A stretch of DNA of 60,207 nt from a candidate division WOR-3 bacterium (GCA_039802005.1 JBDRVV010000018.1:1-60207), one strand, 5' to 3'; positions 1-8,584 are shown, numbered from the stretch's first letter. A program made the numbers and translations. The notes: a model not told the origin generated them from the sequence alone.

Positions 1-337
1 CAATGAAAACATGTTCATTTATGGCCGCTTTTTCATAAGGAAAATCTGAACGGACGATTGCAGTTTTGCCGGTTGTAGCACCATCTTTCACAATTAAAAT
101 ATCGCCTTTCTTGATTTTTCCTTTTGTCATTTCATTAAAAAATTCAATTGGGACATATTTAATTTCATCAAAATTGAATTTCCCTTCTGATGTAAGATGC
201 TCTCCCCCGATACTTGGAACACCAGATTTGATATGCTTTGCACCACCTTTTGGACGTCCGCCAGATTCAAAGGTTTCCAGTATTTCCGATAGTCTTGCCA
301 AAACCCAATTTTTAGGCACCGGTTTCATACAACTCAT
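1..337 (-). CDS. hsdS: Type I restriction enzyme specificity subunit, partial (cut by window edge)
   Basis: The first 112 residues of an HsdS subunit are visible; the rest lies beyond base 1. HsdS recognises the DNA target of a type I restriction-modification complex. The visible part starts MSCMKPVPKNW and runs through FESGGRPKGG, VPSIGGEHL and GDILIVKDGATTGK to NEHVF, the usual layout of an HsdS target-recognition domain. The ATG at 337-335 overlaps the TGA of the upstream helicase (ATGA), so the two are probably translationally coupled; an alternative ATG lies at 328. hsdR sits about 5.3 kb upstream on the same strand. A plus-strand open frame over this stretch is a shadow. The family call is firm; the DNA target cannot be told. 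Confidence 0.88.
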   Translation of the reverse strand, partial: MSCMKPVPKNWVLARLSEILETFESGGRPKGGAKHIKSGVPSIGGEHLTSEGKFNFDEIKYVPIEFFNEMTKGKIKKGDILIVKDGATTGKTAIVRSDFPYEKAAINEHVFI

Positions 338-2124
338 CTGACATACGCTCTTGTAATATAATCATTGGGTATGACATCTATGAATGGTGATTGTTTCAGC
401 TGATAGGATTTTTTTAAAAAAGTGATTCCAGCAGATCTCTTTCGTGCATGAAAAAGGTATAGTTCTCGCTTAGCGCGGGTCATTGACACAAATAGCAATC
501 GAGCAGCTTCAGCACATTCATCTTTGTTTTGCATTTCCGACTGAGTAGGAAATACACCTTCGTCCAACCCAAGTATGAAAACGAAATCTGCTTCCAATCC
601 TTTTGCGCTATGCATTGTAAGCACGCGAGCCGTTTCTTTTCCTACACGAGTGTTTGATAATTCTTCAGTGAATTCAGCTATCTCTTGCAAGAAGTCTTGT
701 GGATTTTTCCATATTCCAAATTGTTTTGTCACAGTATTTAGAAATTCGTGTGCTTCCTTTGATAAATTTGTGCGCATACTATCAAAAATATTATAAATGT
801 TTTCTATAGTTTGACTAGTGCATGACAATTCTTTGAGTGATGCAAAGAGCGATATCTGTTTGTGGAGCGCATGATTCCATATTTTGGCAATACAATCATA
901 AATCTCGCTTTTTTCAGTTTTATTCAAAGTTTCCCCCTCAATCAATGCATTAAGCAGCTCGCGGAGAGCAAAATTATCATCCGCATTATCTAACCACGTT
1001 TTTATAACCTGTAGACAATATAGCCCACTTTCATATATATTGGGACGGCAGGTATAATTGACACATTTATTTCGCAGTGCTTTCTTTAATGGTTGGGCGA
1101 AATTCCATCTAGGCAATAAGATAAGGACTTCCCCCAACGGCAACAATTCTTTAGCCCTTTGTGCAATTATCTCTGCTTCCTTTACTTCACTGGGTACATC
1201 ATATATAACTATTTTCTTATTCGTTTGGTTTTTGAATGTGTATACCCCTTTTCCTAAACGGTTAGTGTCAAATCTCATGACAACCTCAAGCGCTCCGCGG
1301 AAAATATAGGGTGGACATCTAAAGCAAATATCCTTTTTCTCTATTTTAGCATTCCTATAGTCATTCTGAAAATTTCTTATGAAACGCGGTGTTCCGCCTC
1401 GGAAACTGTATATACTTTGATCATCATCACCAACCACCAAAAGCCCATCTGTTTGGTCTTTAGTTAAAAGATTAATGAATCTAAATTGTGCTGCATTGAT
1501 ATCTTGGTACTCATCAACTAATAAGTAACGTGCCCTGGATTGTTCTTTTGTCAATATGTCAGGATAGTGTTGGAGAAGTTCATTAGCCATTATTATCTGA
1601 TCGTCATAATCAATAGCATTACAACTTCTGAGAAGTTCTGTATACTTTGCACAAATTTTGCATTTGTTGTTATTGGAATCCTTTTTGCAATCTCCCATCC
1701 GGCGACACATTTCCGTTTCCTTCGCTATACTTTTATCAATACCAACTATTTGGGCTGCATCTATCATCATAATTGAAAGCAACGGTGGCAGAGTTAATAC
1801 TCTAATATCTTCAGGTAATTTAACCTTACTATGATTCTCTCTAATTATGCGATAACCAAGGCTATGCATAGTTGAAATATTTGCTGGCTGCATTTCTGGT
1901 GGCAAGAAAACATCGCTTTTTTCTTCATCGCTAAGTCGATTCTTCATATTTTTGGCTGCCTCATCGGTGAAGGTTATAACCGTTATCTTGTCTCGGTTGG
2001 CTGGGTCTTTCTCGATTAAATATTTTATTTCGAGAGCTAATTGATGGGTTTTACCAGTACCTGGACCCGCAAGTAAAAGAATTGGTCCAGTTTTGCTTGC
2101 AAATATACTCTTTGATTTTGCCAT
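334..2124 (-). CDS. UvrD/Rep-family superfamily 1 DNA helicase with a cysteine cluster
   Basis: An ATP-dependent SF1A helicase of 596 residues. Visible motifs in order are Walker A GPGTGKT (residues 20-26), TFTDEAA (about 51-57), Walker B LLVDEYQD (about 201-208), GDDDQSIYSFRG (motif III, about 232-243), TMHSAKGLEADFVF (motif V) and LLFVSMTRAKREL (motif VI). It is shorter than UvrD/PcrA (about 720). It lacks the N-terminal Q motif, because the ATG lies only about 19 residues before Walker A and an in-frame TAA precedes it. Cysteines 140, 146, 155 and 158 form a possible metal site within the 1B region. It lies between type I restriction genes and its stop overlaps the hsdS start, which suggests a role tied to defence or DNA processing; that role is inference. 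Confidence 0.85.
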   Translation of the reverse strand: MAKSKSIFASKTGPILLLAGPGTGKTHQLALEIKYLIEKDPANRDKITVITFTDEAAKNMKNRLSDEEKSDVFLPPEMQPANISTMHSLGYRIIRENHSKVKLPEDIRVLTLPPLLSIMMIDAAQIVGIDKSIAKETEMCRRMGDCKKDSNNNKCKICAKYTELLRSCNAIDYDDQIIMANELLQHYPDILTKEQSRARYLLVDEYQDINAAQFRFINLLTKDQTDGLLVVGDDDQSIYSFRGGTPRFIRNFQNDYRNAKIEKKDICFRCPPYIFRGALEVVMRFDTNRLGKGVYTFKNQTNKKIVIYDVPSEVKEAEIIAQRAKELLPLGEVLILLPRWNFAQPLKKALRNKCVNYTCRPNIYESGLYCLQVIKTWLDNADDNFALRELLNALIEGETLNKTEKSEIYDCIAKIWNHALHKQISLFASLKELSCTSQTIENIYNIFDSMRTNLSKEAHEFLNTVTKQFGIWKNPQDFLQEIAEFTEELSNTRVGKETARVLTMHSAKGLEADFVFILGLDEGVFPTQSEMQNKDECAEAARLLFVSMTRAKRELYLFHARKRSAGITFLKKSYQLKQSPFIDVIPNDYITRAYVR

Positions 2125-2521
2125 TAGAAGGTGTCCGTTATATTAATTATCTGATTCATCACACCTCCATATTTCCATCCCACAGAATTTTATCCATTTC
2201 ATTCCTACCCCAGAAGTGTGCAGGGTGAAAAACAGAGATGGAGAGACAAGGGGAAACGGAGACAGGGAGGTTGGAAGAAACAAAACTGAGATTGCCACGG
2301 CTTGTTTTGGCAGGCTTGTCTGCCTGCGGCAGACAAACAATGACGATAGAACCGAGATTCTGAAACAAGTTCAGAATGACGCTTTGGAGATACTTTACAA
2401 CTAATAGGAAAGGTTCCATTTCATCTCCCGCAATATACCCCTCACCCTTACCCCCGTATCAAGCACGGGGCAGACTCTCTCCCACAGGGGGCGAGGGGAT
2501 ATAGTAGTAAACCTCGCCATT
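2125..2521. repeat. Gene-free repeat-rich spacer
   Basis: About 400 bases without a convincing gene. It contains a purine-rich low-complexity stretch (about 2226-2290), a palindromic CTGCCTGCGGCAG element (about 2308-2335), the inverted repeat ATTCTGAA-N5-TTCAGAAT (about 2357-2377), and a GC-rich element at 2437-2500 that recurs at 4809-4876 and 5474-5536. Several overlapping open frames on both strands arise from these repeats and are not treated as genes. Confidence 0.75.
2437..2500. repeat. GC-rich dispersed repeat, copy 1
   Basis: A stretch reading CCTCACCCTTACCCCCGTAT, then a CACGGGG block, then CTCTCTCCCACAGGGGGCGA. It is almost the same at 4809-4876 and 5474-5536, with a partial copy near 5548-5574. 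It directly follows the 3' end of an ORF6N gene, as copy 2 does. Confidence 0.8.
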
Positions 2522-3043
2522 CTACTCCTTTATAAACCCAATCCTTTTATCTGATTTTTCGGGTGGCGTCATCAGTTGGCGGATTGCATCAAATATCGCC
2601 TTAATTTCCGCATCATGTCTTTCAATTCTCCGTTCAAGTTCAGATAATTTGCGTGCAAGTTCTTTGTGAGCAGACAGCATCTGTCTTAACCGGACGAATG
2701 CCTTGATAATTATAATACTTATTTTTACTGCTCTCTCGCTTTTCAAAACACTGGCAAGCATTGCAACACCATGTTCTGTAAAGGCATAGGGCAGAGTACT
2801 TGAATGTTTCATTGTCTTGAACCGGTGACAAATTGTCACCAGTTCATCTTTTTCCTCTTTTGTTAGTCTAAACATAAATTCTTCAGGGAATCGTTCGCGA
2901 TTTCGTTTCACCTGTCTATTCAGATATTTCGTTTCTACTCCATATAATTCAGCAAGGTCTCTATCAATCATTACTTTTTGTCCTCTTATCAGAAAAATCT
3001 TCTGTTCAATCATTTCCTGCGGGATAATGTCTTTCATCTTCAC
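2522..3043 (-). CDS. ORF6N-domain DNA-binding protein, copy 1
   Basis: A 173-residue protein. The N-terminal ORF6N domain (about residues 8-95) starts IPQEMIEQKIFLIRGQKVM and includes DLAELYGV, VKRNRERFPEEFMF and YAFTEHGVAMLASVL; it is a phage-type DNA-binding module. A charged helical tail (HKELARKLSELERRIERH) suggests dimerisation. It is a paralogue of the protein at 4899-5417, and the last 20 residues of the two are nearly identical. Start choice: GTG at 3043 or ATG two codons later. ORF6N proteins are common in prophages and defence islands; the exact job is unknown. Confidence 0.85.
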   Translation of the reverse strand: MKMKDIIPQEMIEQKIFLIRGQKVMIDRDLAELYGVETKYLNRQVKRNRERFPEEFMFRLTKEEKDELVTICHRFKTMKHSSTLPYAFTEHGVAMLASVLKSERAVKISIIIIKAFVRLRQMLSAHKELARKLSELERRIERHDAEIKAIFDAIRQLMTPPEKSDKRIGFIKE

Positions 3044-3088
3044 CTATCCTTTAATTTCTGTCAGAGGAAGAAATAGATGAGATTGACT

Positions 3089-3128
3089 CCCCGCCAAACA
3101 TCCGCCATAAAGAGTGGCGGATGGCGGG
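3089..3128. repeat. Palindromic intergenic element
   Basis: CATCCGCCA (3099-3107) and TGGCGGATG (3115-3123) are perfect inverted arms around a 7-base loop, extended outside by CCCGC/GCGGG. It lies between ORF6N copy 1 and the antitoxin gene. It looks like a REP-type palindrome rather than a terminator, since no T-tract follows. Confidence 0.6.
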
Positions 3129-3166
3129 TCGCAATGACAGAAAATGGGAATATTGTGGAATTAAAT

Positions 3167-4291
3167 TCATCTCAATTCCTTCAGTCTTTTTTCTGCCCAG
3201 TATTGACTGGGAATTTTATCTGAGACTGTTTCTTTTAAGCGATTGAGATTTCTTCGGGAGAGTTTGCCTTCATATTGTAAAACACCAACAACAAGTGCCG
3301 GACTGACACCTACTTCCCTGGCACAGTCATTAACACGCCACTCTGATATGTAGGTGTCTATGCCTCTGAAATATTCTTTGATTTGAGATGCCTTTATCAT
3401 TTTTAGTGCATATTCATTGGCTTCTCTTTCCTGTTTGGTGGTCATTGCATCAAGGTTATCAACAAAGTAGTCATTTTTGTTTCTAACATGGCATAGAATA
3501 TGGGCTATTTCGTGAGCAACTGTGAACCAGAAATTGTCAATCCTGTTATATCGCATTGTGTAAACAATTACCGGATTACCATTATCAAAGAAGGCTGCAC
3601 CATCAAGGTAAGTTTTCTGCAGATGGCTTAAAACAAAGAATTTTACACCAGCGCTATTGAGGTCTTTCAGAAATTTTTTGATGGACAGGTTTGTTAGTGT
3701 ATAATTAGCAAAATCATCAGAAATCTGTTTGAACTGATTTTCGCTATATTTACCGACAATAAATATTTTCGCACATTTTTTTGCCATCTGAAACCAGGTA
3801 TGGGCATAGAATAGATTGAATTGATTATAAGCTGTTGATTTACGGAGATTCGGTAGGGCATTAACATCAAGCCAGGAGAAGTCCAGGTTATCTTTTTTCC
3901 AGAAATTAAGGACTTGTGATTTGAGGTCATAGGGGTTTTTGTATCTCTTCAACCATCCTTTTGCAACCATCTCTTTGATTGGCATAAATTTGAAGATTTG
4001 TGCCATCATTCCGACGCTCTTTGACCGCTCTTCATCCTGTTTAAGTCTGAGTCTATAATTGGTATCCAGATTGAGCCAAAATTGAGCAGACTGACCAAAT
4101 GCTTTACTCAATAGTTGTGCAGTTTCAACCGTGATTGTCTGCTTGTTCTTTATCAATTGATTAACCGATTTTAATGACATACCAATAATTGCTGCTAGGT
4201 CTTCCTGTCTCCAATTGCGCGCCTTTAATTCCTCTTTTATAAAAGGACCCGGACCAATATTAAAGTGAGGTTTGTATTTTCTTGACATCAT
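3167..4291 (-). CDS. HigA-like antitoxin fused to an ImmA/IrrE-type metallopeptidase domain
   Basis: A 374-residue protein. The N terminus carries an XRE-type helix-turn-helix (about residues 15-75; ELKARNWRQEDLAAIIGMSL, then FGQSAQFWLNL), typical of HigA antitoxins. The C-terminal part is IrrE/ImmA-like with the zinc-protease motif HEIAH in FTVAHEIAHILCHV. It follows the toxin gene 4303-4611 by 11 bases, the HigB-HigA order. The HTH half is expected to repress the operon and neutralise the toxin. The peptidase half may control antitoxin or repressor turnover; that is inference. Prediction is firm for the domains and moderate for the pairing. Confidence 0.85.
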   Translation of the reverse strand: MMSRKYKPHFNIGPGPFIKEELKARNWRQEDLAAIIGMSLKSVNQLIKNKQTITVETAQLLSKAFGQSAQFWLNLDTNYRLRLKQDEERSKSVGMMAQIFKFMPIKEMVAKGWLKRYKNPYDLKSQVLNFWKKDNLDFSWLDVNALPNLRKSTAYNQFNLFYAHTWFQMAKKCAKIFIVGKYSENQFKQISDDFANYTLTNLSIKKFLKDLNSAGVKFFVLSHLQKTYLDGAAFFDNGNPVIVYTMRYNRIDNFWFTVAHEIAHILCHVRNKNDYFVDNLDAMTTKQEREANEYALKMIKASQIKEYFRGIDTYISEWRVNDCAREVGVSPALVVGVLQYEGKLSRRNLNRLKETVSDKIPSQYWAEKRLKELR

Positions 4292-4302
4292 TTTAATCCT
4301 TT

Positions 4303-4611
4303 CTATTCATAATGTTTTGATATTTCAATGATTTTAACGACACCGACTGTCTTTTTATCATCAGTCCATTCAATTTCAAACTCCAGTCTATGTTTTTTAT
4401 CAATCCTGACCGAATATCTCTTATCATAACCTGTCATCTTCTCAAAATGCAATGATGGTGATTTCCATAAATCGTATATGTTGACGGCTGCCTGTAGAAT
4501 TTCAATTCGTAAAGAAAATTTTTTAACAACTTCAGAACCCAGAACGTATTTTTTGCTCTTGCCCTTCTGGTAAAGTTCAAGCAACTTAGGGTTTCTGAAT
4601 TTAACTTCCAA
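4303..4611 (-). CDS. HigB/RelE-like toxin
   Basis: A 102-residue protein of the RelE/HigB mRNA-interferase fold. It shows an early helix (NPKLLELYQKGKSKKY), an LHFEKMTGYDKRYSVRI segment and a C-terminal RLEFEIEW strand. Members cleave mRNA on the ribosome. The start is TTG at 4611, chosen because GGAGAG lies 5 bases upstream; an ATG at 4625 is in another frame. It sits just before the HigA-like gene and behind a recognisable promoter (4635-4662) and palindrome (4668-4688). Confidence 0.82.
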   Translation of the reverse strand: MEVKFRNPKLLELYQKGKSKKYVLGSEVVKKFSLRIEILQAAVNIYDLWKSPSLHFEKMTGYDKRYSVRIDKKHRLEFEIEWTDDKKTVGVVKIIEISKHYE

Positions 4612-4634
4612 GAATTTCTCTCCATATCATAATA

Positions 4635-4662
4635 ACTATATTCAGATTTTGTAAATTGTCAA
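4635..4662 (-). promoter_or_regulatory. Promoter of the toxin-antitoxin operon
   Basis: Minus-strand TTGACA (4662-4657), 16-base spacer, TATAGT (4640-4635). The toxin start at 4611 is 23 bases past the -10 box and has its own ribosome-binding site. Confidence 0.7.
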
Positions 4663-4666
4663 TAGT

Positions 4667-4712
4667 CATTTTACCTTAAAGGTAAAATTTAAAAATGAAA
4701 TTCATTTTACCT
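4667..4712. promoter_or_regulatory. Putative operator for the toxin-antitoxin repressor
   Basis: ATTTTACCT-TAA-AGGTAAAAT (4668-4688) is a perfect 9-base inverted repeat just upstream of the -35 box. A further direct copy of the half-site CATTTTACCT lies at 4703-4712, 36 bases from the first (4667-4676). This is a natural binding site for the HigA-like helix-turn-helix protein; binding is inferred. Confidence 0.6.
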
Positions 4713-4808
4713 CACCTTTATTCTTTTCCTTTAAGGGAATGGAAAATGTTAGGCATGGGATTGTTTGCCATTCACTTCGTTCAGGGCAGGCGTTATTTCA
4801 TTCCTCGC

Positions 4809-4876
4809 GATATACCCCACACCCTTACCCCCGTATCAAGTACGGGGCAGGCTCTCTCCCACAAGGGGCGAGGGGA
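4809..4876. repeat. GC-rich dispersed repeat, copy 2
   Basis: Near-identical to 2437-2500, and like it placed right after the 3' end of an ORF6N gene. The shared flank (ATAGTAGTRAAC) shows that repeat and gene end were copied together. Confidence 0.8.
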
Positions 4877-4898
4877 TATAGTAGTGAACTTCACCATT

Positions 4899-5417
4899 CT
4901 ACTCCTTTATAAACCCAATTCTTTTATCTGATTTTTCGGGTGGCGTCATCAGTTGGCGCATGGCATCAAATATCGCCTTAATTTCTACATCGTGCTTTTC
5001 TATTTTTCGCTCAAGTTCAGATAGTTTGTGAATCAGTTCCTTATGAGTCGCCAGTATCTGTCTTAACCGGACGAATGCCCTCATTATCGCAATGTTGACC
5101 TGTATTGCTCTTTTACTTCTCAAGACACTTGAAAGCATTGCGACACCCTGTTCTGTGAAAGCATAAGGATTTGCTCGTCTTATTCCACCCCAACTTGAAA
5201 TCACAATTTGTGATTTCAAAGTCTTAAATTCTTCGTCAGAAAGTTGAAACATAAAATCTGGAGGGAACCGCTCTTTGTTTCGCTTCACCGCCTGAATCAA
5301 CACCCTAACCTCAACACCATATAATTCTGCCAGATGGGTGCTGAGCATCACCTTATGTCCTCTAATCATATAAATTCTCTTTTCAATTACTTCTTGTGGG
5401 ATTAAATTATTCTTCAT
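4899..5417 (-). CDS. ORF6N-domain DNA-binding protein, copy 2
   Basis: A 172-residue paralogue of 2522-3043. The ORF6N domain (about residues 5-95) includes [44 protein letters not shown] and [15 protein letters not shown]. The central segment ([12 protein letters not shown]) differs from copy 1, while the C-terminal [19 protein letters not shown] is the same. The two copies flank the toxin-antitoxin pair, which suggests duplication around an inserted cassette. The ATG at 5417 has only a weak G-rich site upstream. Confidence 0.85.
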   Translation of the reverse strand: MKNNLIPQEVIEKRIYMIRGHKVMLSTHLAELYGVEVRVLIQAVKRNKERFPPDFMFQLSDEEFKTLKSQIVISSWGGIRRANPYAFTEQGVAMLSSVLRSKRAIQVNIAIMRAFVRLRQILATHKELIHKLSELERKIEKHDVEIKAIFDAMRQLMTPPEKSDKRIGFIKE

Positions 5418-5647
5418 AGGCCCCCATTATTCTATATCCTTCGCAGCAGGCTGTCTGCCTGTTGCAGGCAAGTAGCCCCTCACCCTTACCCCCGTATCAA
5501 GTACGGGGCAGGCTCTCTCCCACAAGGGGCGAGGGGGTTGTGTGGTGGACCTCTCCCACAGGGGGCGAGGGGATTTGTTAATAGTGGTATTCTGAAACAA
5601 GTTCAGAATGGCAAAAATGGAATCTTCAGAATGGCATAAAATCAGAT
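5418..5647. repeat. Repeat-filled spacer between hsdR and ORF6N copy 2
   Basis: Holds the palindromic CTGCCTG/CAGGCA element (about 5449-5470), dispersed repeat copy 3 (5474-5536), a partial copy (about 5548-5574) and the inverted repeat ATTCTGAA-N5-TTCAGAAT (about 5589-5609). A 74-codon minus-strand frame here is made of repeat sequence and is not called. Confidence 0.75.
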
Positions 5648-8401
5648 TCATGCAACCAGCACCTCGTTTAGTTCGGATAGAATGGTATTCAATTCTTTGC
5701 CAAAGACCTGATTGGCTTTAATCGGTCCGCCTTTTTCAAAAAATGGGGCGAGTTCAAAATCGTCAATTGTGATTGCTAATGATGTGGCAATATGATTTTT
5801 TATCATTGTCAGCCAATCCAACTGCTCAGGTGTAAATTTCCTGCCAAGTTTTTCCTGTTCATTCAACCAGGTTCTAAATCTCTGCTCAACGGTTTCAGTA
5901 AAAGGCTCCAAGTAATTGCTTTCACCAATTGCAAAACGAATAAGCGAAATAATATTTGTTAATAACTTCTGAGGACCTGCACCCCTGACCCTTGATTTTT
6001 CAAGTTGTTCATAGGCAAGCCATAGTTTCTCCGTGGTCAAAAAATATGGCGGTTTGCTTATCGCCTCAGCGAGTTGTTTAATCTCATCGTAGGTTACAAA
6101 CCTTTTACTGTGAGGTTTACTGTAAATAATCTGGAGCGCGGTCAGTTCATTCTTATTCTCTTCAATAAATTTCTTAAAAGTATCAATCACAGTCCGGGCA
6201 GCCTCTTTTGCCTTTTCATCAAATCCGGTTAATAATACAATATCCTTGCTGATTGTATCAATTATCTGCTCGTTTTTCTTTTTAATTTCAATAAGCAAAT
6301 TTCTCAAATCAGGATTGTTAAAAGGTTTACACGCATCATCAATCAAAATATCACTTGCCTTTGCAATCTGTTCATCAGTTGGCGACTCAGTCTTAAAAAT
6401 CTCCTTTGCCTTTTCTATCTGCTTATCTGGATCAATTGCATCTAATAACCGATTACTTAAATCCTTAAGTGAATTGCCACCAGATATCTGGGTTATTTTT
6501 TCGCTGTCTTTAGAATCAATCTCATGCTCCATCCTCGCCAATCTACCGGCAAGAGATGATATTGCATCCTCATCCCGCACACCCATTGCAATACCAATCA
6601 AGAGTTTGTCAAAAGCAACATATCTCTTCCGTTCAAGGGGTTGGGAATCAGTTTTGTCATTTTCACAAACACCAACCGCATCAATGATAACAAAATGGGT
6701 CTTATGAAGGGCATCGGGGGTCACTGCCATCAGGTCAGTTGCGTTTATGACCCTTGTACCCCTGCCTTTCATCTGTTCAAAATATACCCTTGATTTCACA
6801 TCCCTCATAAAAATTATACATTCAAGCGGTTTTATATCTGTGCCGGTTGCAATCATATCCACAGTCACGGCAATCCGGGGATTGTATGAATTATGAAAAC
6901 TCGCAATCAAATCCTCGGGTTTTTCACCAGTTGTCTTATAGGTTATCTTTTTGCAAAATTCATTTCCTTTTCCGAATTCCTCACGCACAATGTGAACAAT
7001 ATCTTCGGCATGGGAATCATCCTTGGCAAAGATTAAGGTTTTGGGAACTTCTTTTCTTCCAGGAAAGATATCAGTAAAGAGTTTTTCCTTAAATGTTCTG
7101 ATAATAGTCCTTATCTGGTCTTTGGCAACGACTGAACGGTCTAATTGTGTAGCATCATATTCAAGGTCATCCTCAAGCATTTCCCAGCGCACCTTTCTGG
7201 TCAGTTTATCCCTCTTGTCCACATAATAACCGGCATCAATCTTACTGCCCTGCTCGGTGATGGCAGTTTTTATGCGATAGACCTCATAACCGACATTTAC
7301 ACCATCAGCAACCGCATGTTCATGATTGTATTCAGTAACCAGATTCTGGTTAAAAAATCCAAGGGTCTGCTTTGACGGCGTTGCGGTTAAACCAATTATA
7401 AAGGCATCAAAGTATTCAAGAACCTGACGCCACAGATTATAGATTGAGCGATGGCATTCATCAGTAATGATAAAATCAAAGGTTTCAATCGGGATTTTGG
7501 GATTATAACTGACCTCAACCGGTGTTGTACTTACAATTGCATAATTCAAGATAGATTCTTCTTCAGTCTCTGCATCAAATTCAGGTTCACCTTTAAGCAT
7601 AGAATAGAGACGCTGGATAGTTGTTATACAAACTCGGCTGACAGGGTCAATGGTATTTGTTGTTAGATGCTGAATATTATAGATTTCGGTAAATTTTCTT
7701 CCATCATCAGGTGTTTCATATTCCTGAAATTTTTGTAAGGTCTGTTTACCCAGGGTTCTACGGTCAACCAAAAAGAGAATCCGTTTGGCATCAGCAAATT
7801 TGAGTAAGCGATATACCGCACTGATAGCAGTAAATGTTTTACCAGCGCCTGAAGCCATCTGGATTAGGGCGCGGGGTCGGGCATCAAAGAGAGATTGTTC
7901 AAGCCCTTGAATTGCATCAACCTGGCAATTTCTCAGTCCTTTGGTAATTAAAGGAGGAAGGTTTCGCAATCTTGCACGCAGGGTGGTTTCTTTGGAGAGA
8001 AATTCATTTAATCCATCAGGCGTATGGAAGGCAAATACACGCCGGGAACAGGGTTCAGGATCACGAAGGTCACGGAAAAATGTCTCGGTACCAGTGCTCT
8101 CGTAAACAAATGGAAGCGGCAAATGGTGGTGTGGTACATTCTCGGGGAAACCAGCAATGTATTTATCAGATTGGAAATCAACACCACCTAGCGTTGTGCC
8201 CTCAGGTTTGGCTTCAATTATACCTGCTGCCTTACCGTTAATAAATAAAAGATAATCAGCAAAACCTGTTTTTAATGGAAATTCCTTGACTGCAACACCG
8301 AGTCCAGCATCACGGTTTAGATTATTCATCTCCTGAATAATCCAGCCCGCATCTTTGAGTAATTTCTCTATTTTCTGCTTTGCAAGCTCCTCAGGTTTCA
8401 T
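5648..8401 (-). CDS. hsdR: Type I restriction enzyme R subunit
   Basis: A 917-residue motor and nuclease subunit of an EcoEI-like type I system. The N-terminal nuclease signature runs FADYLLF to GIIEAKPEG (about residues 47-68), giving the D...ExK core. It is followed by SF2 translocase motifs: Walker A ASGAGKT, ITDECHRS (motif II), GLTATP (motif III), TVDMIATGTDI and FEQMKGRGTR (motifs V-VI). The C-terminal part is the helical EcoEI-type region. Key residues are intact, so it should be active when paired with HsdM and HsdS. hsdS lies at the left edge; hsdM is not in the window. GGAG lies 7 bases before the ATG. Confidence 0.93.
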   Translation of the reverse strand: MKPEELAKQKIEKLLKDAGWIIQEMNNLNRDAGLGVAVKEFPLKTGFADYLLFINGKAAGIIEAKPEGTTLGGVDFQSDKYIAGFPENVPHHHLPLPFVYESTGTETFFRDLRDPEPCSRRVFAFHTPDGLNEFLSKETTLRARLRNLPPLITKGLRNCQVDAIQGLEQSLFDARPRALIQMASGAGKTFTAISAVYRLLKFADAKRILFLVDRRTLGKQTLQKFQEYETPDDGRKFTEIYNIQHLTTNTIDPVSRVCITTIQRLYSMLKGEPEFDAETEEESILNYAIVSTTPVEVSYNPKIPIETFDFIITDECHRSIYNLWRQVLEYFDAFIIGLTATPSKQTLGFFNQNLVTEYNHEHAVADGVNVGYEVYRIKTAITEQGSKIDAGYYVDKRDKLTRKVRWEMLEDDLEYDATQLDRSVVAKDQIRTIIRTFKEKLFTDIFPGRKEVPKTLIFAKDDSHAEDIVHIVREEFGKGNEFCKKITYKTTGEKPEDLIASFHNSYNPRIAVTVDMIATGTDIKPLECIIFMRDVKSRVYFEQMKGRGTRVINATDLMAVTPDALHKTHFVIIDAVGVCENDKTDSQPLERKRYVAFDKLLIGIAMGVRDEDAISSLAGRLARMEHEIDSKDSEKITQISGGNSLKDLSNRLLDAIDPDKQIEKAKEIFKTESPTDEQIAKASDILIDDACKPFNNPDLRNLLIEIKKKNEQIIDTISKDIVLLTGFDEKAKEAARTVIDTFKKFIEENKNELTALQIIYSKPHSKRFVTYDEIKQLAEAISKPPYFLTTEKLWLAYEQLEKSRVRGAGPQKLLTNIISLIRFAIGESNYLEPFTETVEQRFRTWLNEQEKLGRKFTPEQLDWLTMIKNHIATSLAITIDDFELAPFFEKGGPIKANQVFGKELNTILSELNEVLVA

Positions 8402-8584
8402 CTATTCGCTCCGTACATAAAAGATTTTTGTATCATAAGTACCAATATCTCCTCAAAATAAAACCTTAGGGGCCATTTCTTAACACTAAAGAACAAACGT
8501 TAATCAGTATAAAAAGTATATAAATATTTACAAAAAAGTCAATGGGCGAAGGATTATGTTGAAATACCGAATTAGATAACTATT
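8402..8584. other. Spacer holding the hsdR promoter
   Basis: About 180 AT-rich bases. Apart from the hsdR promoter at 8515-8542 and the roughly 105-base leader it implies, I see no gene or strong structure. Confidence 0.6.
8515..8542 (-). promoter_or_regulatory. Promoter of hsdR
   Basis: Minus-strand TTGACT (8542-8537), 16-base spacer, TATACT (8520-8515). It implies a leader of about 105 bases before the hsdR ATG. Confidence 0.6.

Noticed and set aside
66-341. Plus-strand open frame of 91 codons at the left edge
   Set aside because: The minus strand of the same stretch encodes a clear HsdS N terminus with an ATGA link to the helicase, so the plus frame is a shadow.
2143-2419. Overlapping frames on both strands (62-86 codons) in the spacer
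   Set aside because: They translate palindromic and low-complexity repeats that recur at 5418-5647, with no ribosome-binding site.
4695-4931. A 78-codon plus-strand frame
   Set aside because: It runs through the operator, dispersed repeat copy 2 and the 3' end of an ORF6N gene.
2125-5647. Repeats tested as a CRISPR array
   Set aside because: The copies are few, unevenly spaced and lie between unrelated genes. There are no regular spacers and no cas genes.
5427-5651. A 74-codon minus-strand frame between hsdR and ORF6N copy 2
   Set aside because: It consists of the same dispersed repeats found at 2437 and 4809.
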